Source: Pseudanabaena minima (GTDB lineage: Bacteria > Cyanobacteriota > Cyanobacteriia > Pseudanabaenales > Pseudanabaenaceae). Taken from it: a stretch of 64,000 bases of DNA. The stretch covers positions 4,092,001-4,156,000 of the forward strand of contig NZ_CP159508.1 in the NCBI RefSeq assembly GCF_051131155.1. The letters run 5' to 3'. A program made the position numbers and the translations under genes. Below, piece after piece: positions 33,424-42,248 of the stretch. The notes beneath the pieces are model-generated. The model was not told where the DNA came from. It worked only from the letters and a program-made list of their open reading frames with translations, and made no database searches. Positions within the stretch are counted from its first letter, which is position 1; each line of letters starts with the position of its first letter.

Positions 33424-36400
33424 ATGAGCCAGTTCAGCTTTCTCAAACCAGAATTTCCCGCAATCTACGAATCCGCCCACAAAGCCTTTAGAACTGCCTA
33501 CCGCGATCCGCGTACAGCTTGTTTCTATGCCCGTCGCGCCCTAGAACTAACCGTAAATTGGCTATACAAATACGACACATCCCTGAGACTCCCCTATCAA
33601 GACAACCTCAGCGCCCTAGTCCATGAGCCAACCTTTAAAACTCTAGTCGGCGAAGCCGTCTTTAACAAAGCCAAATACATCATCCGACTAGGCAACCTCG
33701 CAGTCCATAACGAGCGAGCCGTCCCCGCCAACGATGCCATTAATGCAGTCCGTGAATTTTTTCATGTCGCCTACTGGTTAGCCCACACCTACGGACGCAC
33801 CCACAAACCCGAAGCAGGATTACAATTTGACCCGCAAGCAATACCGCAGGCTTCGACTTCGCTCAGCCAGCGAGAAAAGGTCACTGAGCGAAGTCGAAGT
33901 GAACTCCAAAAACTCGAAACCGAACTAAGCGATCGAGATGAAAAACTATCCATACTGTTAGCCGATAAAAATGCGATCGATGAAGAACTAAAACGCCTCC
34001 GCGCCGAACTCATCGCCGTCAAACAAGCCAATACAGTCCAACCAGATACCCACGACTATTCCGAAGCCCAAACCCGCGACCTATTTATAGACTTATTACT
34101 CAAAGAATCAGGATGGGATCTGGCTTCGGCTCCGATGGCTTCGACTCCGCTCAGCCATCGGCAAAAACCTAGCTCCCTGAGCGAAGTCGAAGGGACGGTA
34201 AACGCAGCAGGAAATGTTGAAGGGAGGCAAGGAACAACAACCGCAGCAAAAGATGCTAGTGGGGTTTTGGCTTCGACTCCGCTCAGCCAGCGAAGAAAAT
34301 CTAGCTCCCTGAGCGCCAGCCCTGAGCGGAGTCGAAGGGAAGTCGAAGGGACGGTAAACGCAGCAGGAAATGTTGCAGAGAGGCAAGGAACAACAACCGC
34401 AGCAAAAGATGCTAGTGGGGTTTTGGCTTCGACTCCGCTCAGCCAGCGAAGAAAATCTAGCTCCCTGAGCGCCAGCCCTGAGCGGAGTCGAAGGGAAGTC
34501 GAAGGGACGGTAAACGAAGCAGAAAAGTTTGAAGGGCAGGAAGGGACAGCAAACATAACCAGAGAATTCCAAGTCTCAGGAATGCCCAATGAGTCAGGTA
34601 AAGGCTATGTCGATTATGTCCTCTGGGGCAACGATGGCAAACCCCTCGCCCTAGTCGAAGCCAAACGCACCAAAAAAGACGCAAGGGTAGGACAACAACA
34701 AGCAAAACTCTATGCCTATTGTCTCGAAGCCCAATTTGGACAACGCCCGATCATCTTCTACACCAATGGCTACGAGCATTACATTTGGGACGATACCAAC
34801 TACCCACCCCGTCAAGTCCAAGGCTTTTATAAAAAATCTGAACTAGAACTACTGATCCAACGCCGCACCACCCAGAAACCTCTCTCAACAGCAAACATCA
34901 ATCCTACGATCGCCTCCCGCCATTACCAAGCCCGCGCCATCCGTAAAGTCTCCGAAGCCTTCGAGCAGAACAAAGAGCGCAAAGTCCTAATTATCATGGC
35001 AACAGGCGCAGGTAAAACCAGAACCGCGATCGCCCTAGTCGATTTACTCATGCGATGCAACTGGGTCAAACGCGCCCTATTTCTCGCTGATCGCGTCTCT
35101 TTAGTTAACCAAGCGATCGGCGTATTCAAAAAACATCTACCCGACTCCGCACCCGTCAACCTACTCACCGAAAAAGACACCGAAGGGCGCGTCTATGCCT
35201 CAACCTATGCCACGATGATGGGGCTAATCAATGGCACTACAGATAACAATAAAAATGGACAAAAGCGCTTTGGAGTCGGACATTTTGATCTCATCATCAT
35301 CGATGAAGCCCATCGCTCCGTCTATCAGAAATACCGTCATATTTTTAATTACTTCGATTGCTTACTCCTTGGACTCACCGCCACACCAAAAGATGAAATT
35401 GATCGCAACACTTACAGCTTATTTGACCTCGAAAACGGTGTACCTACCGATGCCTATCAACTAGAAGATGCTGTCAAAGATGGCTACCTAGTCCCCACTA
35501 AAGCCATATCCGTACCCCTCAAATTTCAACGAGAAGGCATCAAATATGATGAACTTTCGGAAGCAGAGAAGGAAGAATGGGATGCACTGGAATGGGATGA
35601 AGAAGGCAATATTCCCGATCGCATTGAAGCAGGGGCATTAGACCAGTGGTTATTTAATCAAGACACCGCCGACAAGGTGCTAGAGCATCTGATGACCAGA
35701 GGGCTAAAAGTAGCAGGAGGCGATCGGCTCGGTAAAACCATCATCTTCGCCAAAAATCAAAAACACGCTGAGTTTATCGAAGACCGCTTTAACGCTAATT
35801 ACCCACACCTCAAAGGTGAATTTACCAGACTGATCACCAATAGAACTCCCTATGCTCAAAGCCTAATTGACGAATTCTCTAAAAAAGACAAAGACCCCCA
35901 TATCGCCATCTCCGTCGATATGCTCGACACAGGCATCGATGTGCCTGAAGTCGTTAACCTAGTCCTTTTCAAACTAGTACGCTCCAAAACTAAATTCTGG
36001 CAAATGGTCGGACGTGGAACCCGTCTTTGCCCCGATCTATTTGGCGATGGTCAAGACAAACAATTTTTCTACCTATTCGACTACTGCCAAAATCTCGAAT
36101 TTTTCAAACAGAATATTCCAACCATTGACGCGCCTATCCCTAAGTCTCTAGGCAAGCAACTATTTACCACCAGACTAGATCTAATCGCTGCGCTAGACAA
36201 AAAATATAGCTCCCTGAGCGAAGTCGAAGGGACGACAAACGCAGCAGAAGATGCTAGTGGGGTTTTGGCTTCGGCTTCGCTCAGCCAGCGTATACCATCT
36301 AGCTCCCTGAGCGAAGTCGAAGGGACGACAAACGAAGCAGGAAATTCTAGTGAGGTTTTGGCTTCGGCTTCGCTCAGCCAGCGTATACCATCTAGCTCCC

Positions 36401-38052
36401 TGAACGAAGTCGAAGGGACGACAAACGAAGCAGGAAATTCTAGTGAGGTTTTGGCTTCGGCTTCGCTCAGCCAGCGTATACCATCTAGCTCCCTGAGCGA
36501 AGTCGAAGGGACGACAAACGAAGCAGGAAATTCTAGTGAGGTTTTGGCTTCGGCTTCGCTCAGCCAGCGTATACCATCTAGCTCCCTGAGCGAAGTCGAA
36601 GGGACGACAAACGAAGCAGGAAATTCTAGTGAGGTTTTGGCTTCGGCTTCGCTCAGCCAGCGTATACCATCTAGCTCCCTGAGCGAAGTCGAAGGGACGA
36701 CAAACGAAGCAGAAGATGCTAGTGGGGTCTTGGCTTCGACTTCGCTCAGCCAACGCATACCATCTAGCTCCCTGAGCGAAGTCGAAGGGACGACAAACGA
36801 ATCAGAAGATGCTAGTGGGGTTTTGGCTTCGGCTTCGCTCAGCCAGCGTATACCATCTAGCTCCCTGAGCGAAGTCGAAGGGACGACAAACGAATCAGAA
36901 GATGCTAGTGGGGTTTTGGCTTCGACTTCGCTCAGCCAGCAAAGTTTTTTGCTCAGCCAGCGTAGAGCATCTCGTTCCCTGAGCGTAGCCGAAGGGAATG
37001 AAACGCTCTACAATCCAACAACTAATTCTGAATCATCACTACGCAATCAAATCGCACAGGTTCTCTATTCGGAAGTTGCCGCCATGAACTGCGAAAACTT
37101 TATCGTGCGACCCAAGAGGCGACTTGTTGAAAAATATAATAATCCCGAAGTATGGCGATCGCTATCAGAACAAGATCTAAACGAACTCAACCAAGAAATT
37201 GCAGGATTACCCGCCCAAATTGAACCCGAAGCCGAAGAAATTAAAAGGTTTGATATTCTCATCCTCAAATTACAACTAGCCATCCTGCGATCGCACTCTT
37301 CATTTACGCGGCTACGCGATCAGGTTAAGGCGATCGCCAACTTACTAGAGCAAAAGGCATCTATTCCTCTAGTTCAAGCCCAACTAGCACTAATTCAAGA
37401 CATCCAGACTGATGAATGGTGGCAAGACATCACCTTACCCATGCTAGAAGCCGTCCGCAAACGCTTACGCAGTCTAGTTAAGCTCATCGAAAAGCAAGAG
37501 CGTCAACCGATCTATACCAACTTTGAAGACGAGATGGGTGATGAAACGATTGTCGAATTACCTCACTTCACTCCATCCGACAACTTTGAAAAATTCCGAG
37601 CTAAAGCTAGAGATTTTTTGCGATCGCATCAAGATCAGATGGTCATCTTCAAACTCAGAAATAATAAACAACTCACTGAAACTGACCTATCAGAACTAGA
37701 GACAATCTTGCTAGAAAATGGCTTGGGCAATGTTGAAGACCTTGACCGTGCCAAACAAGAATCTCATGGTCTGGGCTTATTTGTGCGATCGCTGATTGGA
37801 CTAGATCGCGAAGTAGCTAAACAAGAATTTGGCAAATTTCTCACCGATAAAACTCTCAATGCTAATCAAATCGAATTTATCAACATGATCGTAGATTACC
37901 TCACCGAACACGGCGCGATCGCCGCAGAACGTCTCTATGAATCACCGTTTACCGACTTTGCACCCCAAGGCATTGATAGCTTATTCGCATCTTCTCAAGT
38001 AGATGAATTATTTGCTTTGCTAGATGATGTTTCTGCTAAAGCTGCTGCATAA
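33424..38052 (+). CDS. hsdR: Type I restriction endonuclease subunit HsdR, enlarged by repeat insertions
   Basis: About 1,542 residues (ATG 33424, preceded by AGGGG; ATG 33409 is the alternative; residue numbers here count from 33409). An N-terminal DUF4145-like domain (about 10-140) precedes the nuclease domain, with the PD-(D/E)xK pattern VDYVLWG...LALVEAKRTKK near 398-420. The helicase has MATGAGKTRTA (Walker A, about 530), IIIDEAHRS (about 633), GLTATP and QMVGRGTRLCPD (motif VI). An EcoEI-type C-terminal domain follows. Three blocks of translated repeat interrupt it: about 147-166, 239-374 and 934-1195. Removing them leaves about 1,120 residues, close to the EcoEI-like family. The frame is intact throughout, so the protein may be functional. 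All insertions lie between domains. Confidence 0.93.
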   Translation: MSQFSFLKPEFPAIYESAHKAFRTAYRDPRTACFYARRALELTVNWLYKYDTSLRLPYQDNLSALVHEPTFKTLVGEAVFNKAKYIIRLGNLAVHNERAVPANDAINAVREFFHVAYWLAHTYGRTHKPEAGLQFDPQAIPQASTSLSQREKVTERSRSELQKLETELSDRDEKLSILLADKNAIDEELKRLRAELIAVKQANTVQPDTHDYSEAQTRDLFIDLLLKESGWDLASAPMASTPLSHRQKPSSLSEVEGTVNAAGNVEGRQGTTTAAKDASGVLASTPLSQRRKSSSLSASPERSRREVEGTVNAAGNVAERQGTTTAAKDASGVLASTPLSQRRKSSSLSASPERSRREVEGTVNEAEKFEGQEGTANITREFQVSGMPNESGKGYVDYVLWGNDGKPLALVEAKRTKKDARVGQQQAKLYAYCLEAQFGQRPIIFYTNGYEHYIWDDTNYPPRQVQGFYKKSELELLIQRRTTQKPLSTANINPTIASRHYQARAIRKVSEAFEQNKERKVLIIMATGAGKTRTAIALVDLLMRCNWVKRALFLADRVSLVNQAIGVFKKHLPDSAPVNLLTEKDTEGRVYASTYATMMGLINGTTDNNKNGQKRFGVGHFDLIIIDEAHRSVYQKYRHIFNYFDCLLLGLTATPKDEIDRNTYSLFDLENGVPTDAYQLEDAVKDGYLVPTKAISVPLKFQREGIKYDELSEAEKEEWDALEWDEEGNIPDRIEAGALDQWLFNQDTADKVLEHLMTRGLKVAGGDRLGKTIIFAKNQKHAEFIEDRFNANYPHLKGEFTRLITNRTPYAQSLIDEFSKKDKDPHIAISVDMLDTGIDVPEVVNLVLFKLVRSKTKFWQMVGRGTRLCPDLFGDGQDKQFFYLFDYCQNLEFFKQNIPTIDAPIPKSLGKQLFTTRLDLIAALDKKYSSLSEVEGTTNAAEDASGVLASASLSQRIPSSSLSEVEGTTNEAGNSSEVLASASLSQRIPSSSLNEVEGTTNEAGNSSEVLASASLSQRIPSSSLSEVEGTTNEAGNSSEVLASASLSQRIPSSSLSEVEGTTNEAGNSSEVLASASLSQRIPSSSLSEVEGTTNEAEDASGVLASTSLSQRIPSSSLSEVEGTTNESEDASGVLASASLSQRIPSSSLSEVEGTTNESEDASGVLASTSLSQQSFLLSQRRASRSLSVAEGNETLYNPTTNSESSLRNQIAQVLYSEVAAMNCENFIVRPKRRLVEKYNNPEVWRSLSEQDLNELNQEIAGLPAQIEPEAEEIKRFDILILKLQLAILRSHSSFTRLRDQVKAIANLLEQKASIPLVQAQLALIQDIQTDEWWQDITLPMLEAVRKRLRSLVKLIEKQERQPIYTNFEDEMGDETIVELPHFTPSDNFEKFRAKARDFLRSHQDQMVIFKLRNNKQLTETDLSELETILLENGLGNVEDLDRAKQESHGLGLFVRSLIGLDREVAKQEFGKFLTDKTLNANQIEFINMIVDYLTEHGAIAAERLYESPFTDFAPQGIDSLFASSQVDELFALLDDVSAKAAA
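33849..33903. repeat. Dispersed repeat, first insertion in hsdR
   Basis: Inverted pair GGCTTCGACTTCGCTCAGCC and CACTGAGCGAAGTCGAAGTG, in frame, between the DUF4145-like domain and a coiled coil. Confidence 0.9.
34124..34530. repeat. Dispersed repeat cluster, second insertion in hsdR
   Basis: Three units of the form GGCTTCGACTCCGCTCAGCC ... CTAGCTCCCTGAGCG ... GAAGGGACGGTAAACG. The last two are near-identical direct repeats of about 142 bp that include unique coding-like sequence (GCAAAAGATGCTAGTGGGG). In frame, upstream of the nuclease domain. Confidence 0.93.
36209..36990. repeat. 93-bp tandem array inside hsdR, eight units
   Basis: Eight consecutive units of 93 bp (31 codons), confirmed for example by TCTAGCTCCCTGA at 36298 and 36391. 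The encoded unit begins SSSLSEVEGTTNEAGNSSEV and ends VLASASLSQRIP. Units 2-5 are almost identical (one S-to-N change); units 1 and 6-8 carry an EDASG variant. Each unit holds an inverted pair CTGAGCGAAGTCGAAG and CTTCGGCTTCGCTCAG. Unit number can change without a frameshift. Confidence 0.97.
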
Positions 38053-38072
38053 AGTTATAGTCATTTTAAATA

Positions 38073-38214
38073 GCAGAGGGGCTTCGACTTCGCTCAGCCC
38101 TCGATGTAAGGTAGCTGAGCGAAGTCGAAGCTTAAGGTTGCTGAGCGAAGTCGAAGCTTAAGGTTGCTGAGCGAAGTCGAAGCTTAAGGTTGCTGAGCGA
38201 AGTCGAAGCTGTAG
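38073..38214. repeat. 26-bp tandem array downstream of hsdR
   Basis: An inverted copy GGGCTTCGACTTCGCTCAGC, then four tandem 26-bp units starting AAGGTTGCTGAGCG at 38108, 38134, 38160 and 38186, each ending GAAGTCGAAGCTT. This is the right border of the repeat-rich island. Confidence 0.95.
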
Positions 38215-38217
38215 TTT

Positions 38218-39897
38218 TTATTTACTGATCGCCGCATCAATTTGTTCCATACTCAGCGATCGCAATAGACTCACCTGAGCCGCAGGCGTGGAAATATTCG
38301 CAAAATACGATGTAGTCAGGTATTCAGCATAATTAGCTTCTTGAAGCAGATGGTTTTTGAAAAAGGCAACACTCAGCAGCTTGAGATAATCTTGTGACTC
38401 GATCGCACTGGAGCCAGCCAAAACATTACTGACTTCAGGACTAAGGCGATCGCTAGAGGTAATGGCTGTAACCGCCGTATGTCCAGCTTTATTTAGCAGT
38501 ACTAAATATCGATTAGGCGAGGTTAACCATGTAAATGGCACTATTTGCTCAGAAACCACAGGGGCAAAAGTATCACCTGAACTACCAACAATCGCGATCG
38601 GTACAGTAATTTTACTCATTGCAGGCTTACCCAAAACATGACTAGTTACAGGATTAACCGCGATCGCTGCCTTGATGCGTGGATCTCCCAAATTGTAGGT
38701 TTGGTTTGGCAGCCCCAGTGCTACACATTGCAATAACAGCGAAGCATTCCACTTATATTTGCCTTGACATGCTTCAGCCAAATCCGCAAATTGGATCTGG
38801 GCATCACTAACTAGCGCTAGCGCTGCATAGCCACCAAAGGAATGTCCAACCATGCCCACATTTTGCCAATTGATATTACTCGCTTGAGGCGACTTCTCTA
38901 GGAAATTTAGTACCGCAGTAATATCCTGTGGACGCTCAACAAAGCTTTTGGGCGGTGCAATTTCGCTAGCAGCCCCAATAATCAATTTATCTAACTGCTC
39001 CGCACTACTATTTGGGGAAACAGTCAGCACCACCGCAAATCCATAGGACGCTAAATGCTCAGCAAGATACAGCAACGGTTCACGGTTAGAGATTAGCCCT
39101 GGATAGATGACGATCGCAGGGATGGGCGCAGATTTAGCAGTGGCAAGCTTTGGAACAAACAGATAAAAGGGAATTTCATACTGCTGATCCAATGCTGGCG
39201 CTTTGAGGCTATAGCGTTCCCATTGGGTTCCTCCCTTATTTCGCAAATCAGCTAGCTGAATCGGTGAAGGTGTTGGTGTTGCTCCCGATTGCCCAGCTTG
39301 TTTAATTGCCTCATTGTTAACCATCTGCACAACTTTTTGCGTATTTTGCAGTAGGTCGCTCAACTCGCCAACGGTCTGCAAACCTTCTTGAATATCAAAA
39401 TAAATATCCGACGTGGGGAATTTGCGGAGGAAATTGAGCAGAGATAATCCATTCTGTTTATCAGCAGTTGCTAAAACTGCCGCCGCACGGATAGCGCGAT
39501 TACCTGATAGGTTTGGACCAGTTTTAATAAACTCTCCTAAAATATCTAACGCTCTTTCTCCTTGAGATGTGTAGAGAAATCTTGATAGTAATGATATGGG
39601 GACATCGGCTCGCTCTGTCAAAATGCGCCGAAAGGTTGCCATATCTGTTGCCGAAATATATCGCGAGGCCGTATCAAGTGCGCCGCGTAATTCACCCGTT
39701 TTAGAAAACTCTTCCAAGTCGTCAACAGATACCGAAACTTCAAAAATATTAAATCGGAAATTGACAGTGTCGGCAGCTTCACTAGGCTGAGCGATCGCCA
39801 CTCCACTAATTGCACTCAGCAAAAATATCAAAGTGGCTGATCGGCTAATCAATCGGCGTGAAATATTGGCGATCGATGCTGTGAGATATTTCATCAT
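38218..39897 (-). CDS. Exported alpha/beta hydrolase with N-terminal DUF1400-like domain
   Basis: A 559-residue protein with a signal peptide (residues about 1-42, ending QPSEAA). A DUF1400-like helical domain (about 43-190) follows, then an alpha/beta hydrolase domain (about 225-520). PIPAIVIYPGL holds the oxyanion-region strand, GMVGHSFGGYAAL the nucleophile elbow (GHSFGG, Ser nucleophile), and NKAGHTAVTAI the catalytic His region; the acid is probably the Asp in VGSSGDTFAP. It resembles dienelactone-hydrolase or PAF-acetylhydrolase-like lipases of cyanobacteria, with unknown substrate and probable periplasmic location. The start is ATG 39897, one codon before a second ATG. It lies 7 bp from the end of the repeat island. 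Confidence 0.87.
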   Translation of the reverse strand: MMKYLTASIANISRRLISRSATLIFLLSAISGVAIAQPSEAADTVNFRFNIFEVSVSVDDLEEFSKTGELRGALDTASRYISATDMATFRRILTERADVPISLLSRFLYTSQGERALDILGEFIKTGPNLSGNRAIRAAAVLATADKQNGLSLLNFLRKFPTSDIYFDIQEGLQTVGELSDLLQNTQKVVQMVNNEAIKQAGQSGATPTPSPIQLADLRNKGGTQWERYSLKAPALDQQYEIPFYLFVPKLATAKSAPIPAIVIYPGLISNREPLLYLAEHLASYGFAVVLTVSPNSSAEQLDKLIIGAASEIAPPKSFVERPQDITAVLNFLEKSPQASNINWQNVGMVGHSFGGYAALALVSDAQIQFADLAEACQGKYKWNASLLLQCVALGLPNQTYNLGDPRIKAAIAVNPVTSHVLGKPAMSKITVPIAIVGSSGDTFAPVVSEQIVPFTWLTSPNRYLVLLNKAGHTAVTAITSSDRLSPEVSNVLAGSSAIESQDYLKLLSVAFFKNHLLQEANYAEYLTTSYFANISTPAAQVSLLRSLSMEQIDAAISK

Positions 39898-39969
39898 ATG
39901 TAGCTTTATCTGGGAGATCTCCCCTAGAAGCTAACACAACATTCACAAATTAACTTCAATTCGACGAAC

Positions 39970-40099
39970 GCGCAAAACGGTAAAAATCGCTCTGCGATTT
40001 TTACCGTTTTGCGCCATTTGCGCCGCGCGAAGCGCGGCGCAAATGGCTAACCCAAAAGTTAAGTGGCGGCGCTTTACGCCGCCACTTAACTTTTGGGTT
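39970..40099. repeat. Three palindromes in a row between the hydrolase gene and chlP
   Basis: 39970-40014: arms GCGCAAAACGGTAAAAATCG around CTCTG. 40013-40047: GCCATTTGCGCCGCGC around GAA, of the CCATTTGCG family. 40049-40099: AACCCAAAAGTTAAGTGGCG plus GCG around TTTA-type centre, of the AAACCC family. The 342-bp gap holds these and the chlP promoter. The pairing of the first two, flanked by CGACGAAC, recurs in mirrored order at 62557-62632. Confidence 0.9.
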
Positions 40100-40239
40100 T
40101 TAGCCCCTAAATAAAACCTTCACGATACATAAAACAATACAAATGTTAATATTCATCAATTTTGCCCCAATCACTCTGGTGGCAATGCTAACATCCAAAA
40201 TAGTTAAACCCCGATTAAATAAAGCTTTAGGAGCGTATT

Positions 40240-41460
40240 TTGACATTACGAGTTGCTGTTGTAGGCGGCGGGCCTGCGGGTTCTTGTGCGGCTGAAACAC
40301 TTGCCAAAGCAGGAATTGAGACCTATATATTTGAGCGTAAACTGGACAACGCCAAACCCTGCGGTGGAGCAATTCCTCTATGTATGGTTTCTGAATTTGA
40401 TTTGCCTGACGAAATTATCGATCGCCGCGTCCGCAACATGAAAATGATCTCTCCCAGCAATGTGGAAGTAGACATTAAACTCGACAATCCCGATGAATAT
40501 ATCGGTATGTGTCGTCGCGAAGTTTTAGATGCATTTTTACGCGATCGCGCTGCTAGCCTTGGAGCCAAGCTGATTAATGCTCGCGTCCTTGATATTAAAA
40601 TTACCGAAAATGGTAAAAAGCCCTATGTAATCACCTATTCAGATTTCTCTGAAGGTGGCAACGAAGGCGTAATGCGTACTCTTGAAATTGACTTAATCGT
40701 CGGTGCGGATGGCGCTAACTCCGTAGTTGCTAAGGCGATGGATGCTGGTGACTATAACTATGCGATCGCCTTCCAAGAGCGCATCAGAATTTCGCCAGAC
40801 AAGATGGAATATTACAAAGATCTGGCAGAAATGTATGTGGGCGACGATGTTTCGCCTGATTTCTACGCATGGGTCTTCCCTAAATACGATCACGTTGCCG
40901 TTGGTACTGGCACAATGCACAAAAACCAACGCCTAATCAAGCAATTGCAAGCTGGTATTCGTGCCCGTGCGTTGCCTCGCATCGAAGGCGGCGAAGTGAT
41001 TAAGATCGAAGCTCACCCAATTCCTGAGCATCCCCGTCCTCGTCGTGTGGTTGGTCGGATTGCGCTCGTAGGTGATGCGGCGGGCTATGTCACTAAGTCC
41101 AGTGGCGAAGGTATTTACTTTGCTGCGAAGTCGGGTCGCATGTGTGCTGAGGCGATCGTTGAGTTTGCGGAAGCTGGTAAACGCATCCCAACCGAAGCTG
41201 ATCTCAAGGTATACATTAAGCGTTGGGATAAGCAGTATGGCTTGACCTACAAGGTTCTCGACATTCTCCAGAATGTGTTTTACGCCACCAACGCCACTCG
41301 CGAAGCCTTTGTGGAAATGTGCGCCGATAAGGATGTACAAAAGCTCACTTTTGACAGCTATCTCTACAAAACCGTTGTGCCTGCTAATCCTTTCACACAG
41401 TTGAAGATTACGCTCAAAACCCTCGGTAGTTTGCTGAGAGGCAATGCTTTAGCACCTTAA
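40240..41460 (+). CDS. chlP: Geranylgeranyl reductase
   Basis: Flavoenzyme that reduces geranylgeranyl groups to phytyl for chlorophyll and tocopherol. At 406 residues it matches cyanobacterial ChlP. VAVVGGGPAGSCAAETLAKAG is the FAD-binding Rossmann motif, read as VAVVGGGPAGSC and onward. KPCGGAIPLCMVSEFDLP and MCRREVLDAFLRDRA are typical ChlP blocks, and GRIALVGDAAGYVTKSSGEG is the second FAD motif. The start is TTG 40240, with AGGAG at 6-bp spacing; no ATG or GTG fits the conserved N-terminus. A non-AUG start in an essential pigment gene may lower expression. Confidence 0.96.
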   Translation: MTLRVAVVGGGPAGSCAAETLAKAGIETYIFERKLDNAKPCGGAIPLCMVSEFDLPDEIIDRRVRNMKMISPSNVEVDIKLDNPDEYIGMCRREVLDAFLRDRAASLGAKLINARVLDIKITENGKKPYVITYSDFSEGGNEGVMRTLEIDLIVGADGANSVVAKAMDAGDYNYAIAFQERIRISPDKMEYYKDLAEMYVGDDVSPDFYAWVFPKYDHVAVGTGTMHKNQRLIKQLQAGIRARALPRIEGGEVIKIEAHPIPEHPRPRRVVGRIALVGDAAGYVTKSSGEGIYFAAKSGRMCAEAIVEFAEAGKRIPTEADLKVYIKRWDKQYGLTYKVLDILQNVFYATNATREAFVEMCADKDVQKLTFDSYLYKTVVPANPFTQLKITLKTLGSLLRGNALAP

Positions 41461-41477
41461 TTAATGGGTTTAAAAAT

Positions 41478-41519
41478 AAAGACTGGTGTGGTGAGAGTTT
41501 CTTGCTGCACCAGTCTTTG
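41478..41519 (+). terminator. Intrinsic terminator of chlP
   Basis: Stem AAAGACTGGTG with CACCAGTCTTT, followed by GTTTTTTG; 18 bp after the chlP stop. Confidence 0.75.
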
Positions 41520-41706
41520 TTTTTTGTGAAGTTACTGCTTAGCTATAATCATGAGCAAGTCAGGTTAAATGGTGAGGTAGGAATATGGAGTCAGCTTACA
41601 TAACTGCGATCGCTGTTTCGTCACCTACTTCATTCAGATTGATGGTTTGAAATTCAGAGAGATTTTAGGTTATTCTGAGTCTTAACTAACTGCTAGATTT
41701 TTACCT

Positions 41707-41940
41707 ATGAATATCAAGCTAGATTTGCCAAGTCCGTTAGAGCATGAGCTATCTATAGAAGCTTCAAGGCTTAATGTGTCTTTGTCGGATTATATTCTCA
41801 AGGTCTTGACGCTGAGACGAGATTGGCTGGTTTTGGAGGAGATAGAAGATGCTGAAGATGTTGCCGATGCTGAAATGGCTTTGCAGGAAGATGGATTTAT
41901 CCCTTTGGCTGATGTTAAAAGGGAGTTAGGACTTAGTTAG
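41707..41940 (+). CDS. Antitoxin of a RelE/ParE-type pair
   Basis: A 77-residue protein with a short N-terminal segment (LDLPSPLEHELSIEASRLNV) resembling a ribbon-helix-helix DNA-binding fold and an acidic C-terminal tail (EEIEDAEDVADAEMALQEDG) suited to toxin binding. It is directly abutted by the toxin gene: the stop ends at 41940 and the toxin ATG begins at 41941. The antitoxin role rests mainly on that arrangement. It probably represses its own promoter. Confidence 0.75.
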   Translation: MNIKLDLPSPLEHELSIEASRLNVSLSDYILKVLTLRRDWLVLEEIEDAEDVADAEMALQEDGFIPLADVKRELGLS

Positions 41941-42201
41941 ATGTCATACGAAATTGGCTTTAAGCCATCTGCTTTAAGGGAGATTCGTAAACTGGATGAG
42001 TCTACTCGACAAGGCATCATTTCGGAGATCGAGTTACTTGCAGATAACCCACGCCCAGATGGTTGCAAAAAGCTAAAAGGGGAAAGCAATTTATACAGAA
42101 TTCGTGTCCTTGGTAATTATCGTGTTGTTTACGAAATACAGGATCGTAAGTTGATAATTACTGTTGTCAAAGTCGGTCATCGTCGAGATATTTACCGTTA
42201 A
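41941..42201 (+). CDS. RelE/ParE-family toxin
   Basis: An 86-residue protein with the complete RelE fold signature: YEIGFKPSALREIRKLDE, CKKLKGESNLYRIRVLGNYR (the L-x-G...YRIRxGxYR block) and a C-terminal VVKVGHRRDIYR. RelE members of this kind cleave mRNA at the ribosome; the basic residues expected for that (Lys/Arg, C-terminal Tyr) are present. Confidence 0.92.
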   Translation: MSYEIGFKPSALREIRKLDESTRQGIISEIELLADNPRPDGCKKLKGESNLYRIRVLGNYRVVYEIQDRKLIITVVKVGHRRDIYR

Positions 42202-42248
42202 TATTTCCTGTAAAATTAGGACTTATGCAGTAGTCCTGTAATAAATTA

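Noticed and set aside
34056..34589. Minus-strand frames through the hsdR repeats (also 36081-36758 and 36193-36753)
   Set aside because: The repeats are inverted pairs with multiples-of-three spacing and are open on both strands; these are shadows of hsdR.
36209..36990. CRISPR-like regular array
   Set aside because: The units are contiguous 93-bp repeats without unique spacers and lie inside an intact coding frame.
41585..41650. Short frame MESAYITAIAVSSPTSFRLM with AGGTAGGA upstream
   Set aside because: The ribosome-binding site is good, but the 21-residue product has no membrane helix and matches no small photosystem subunit I know.
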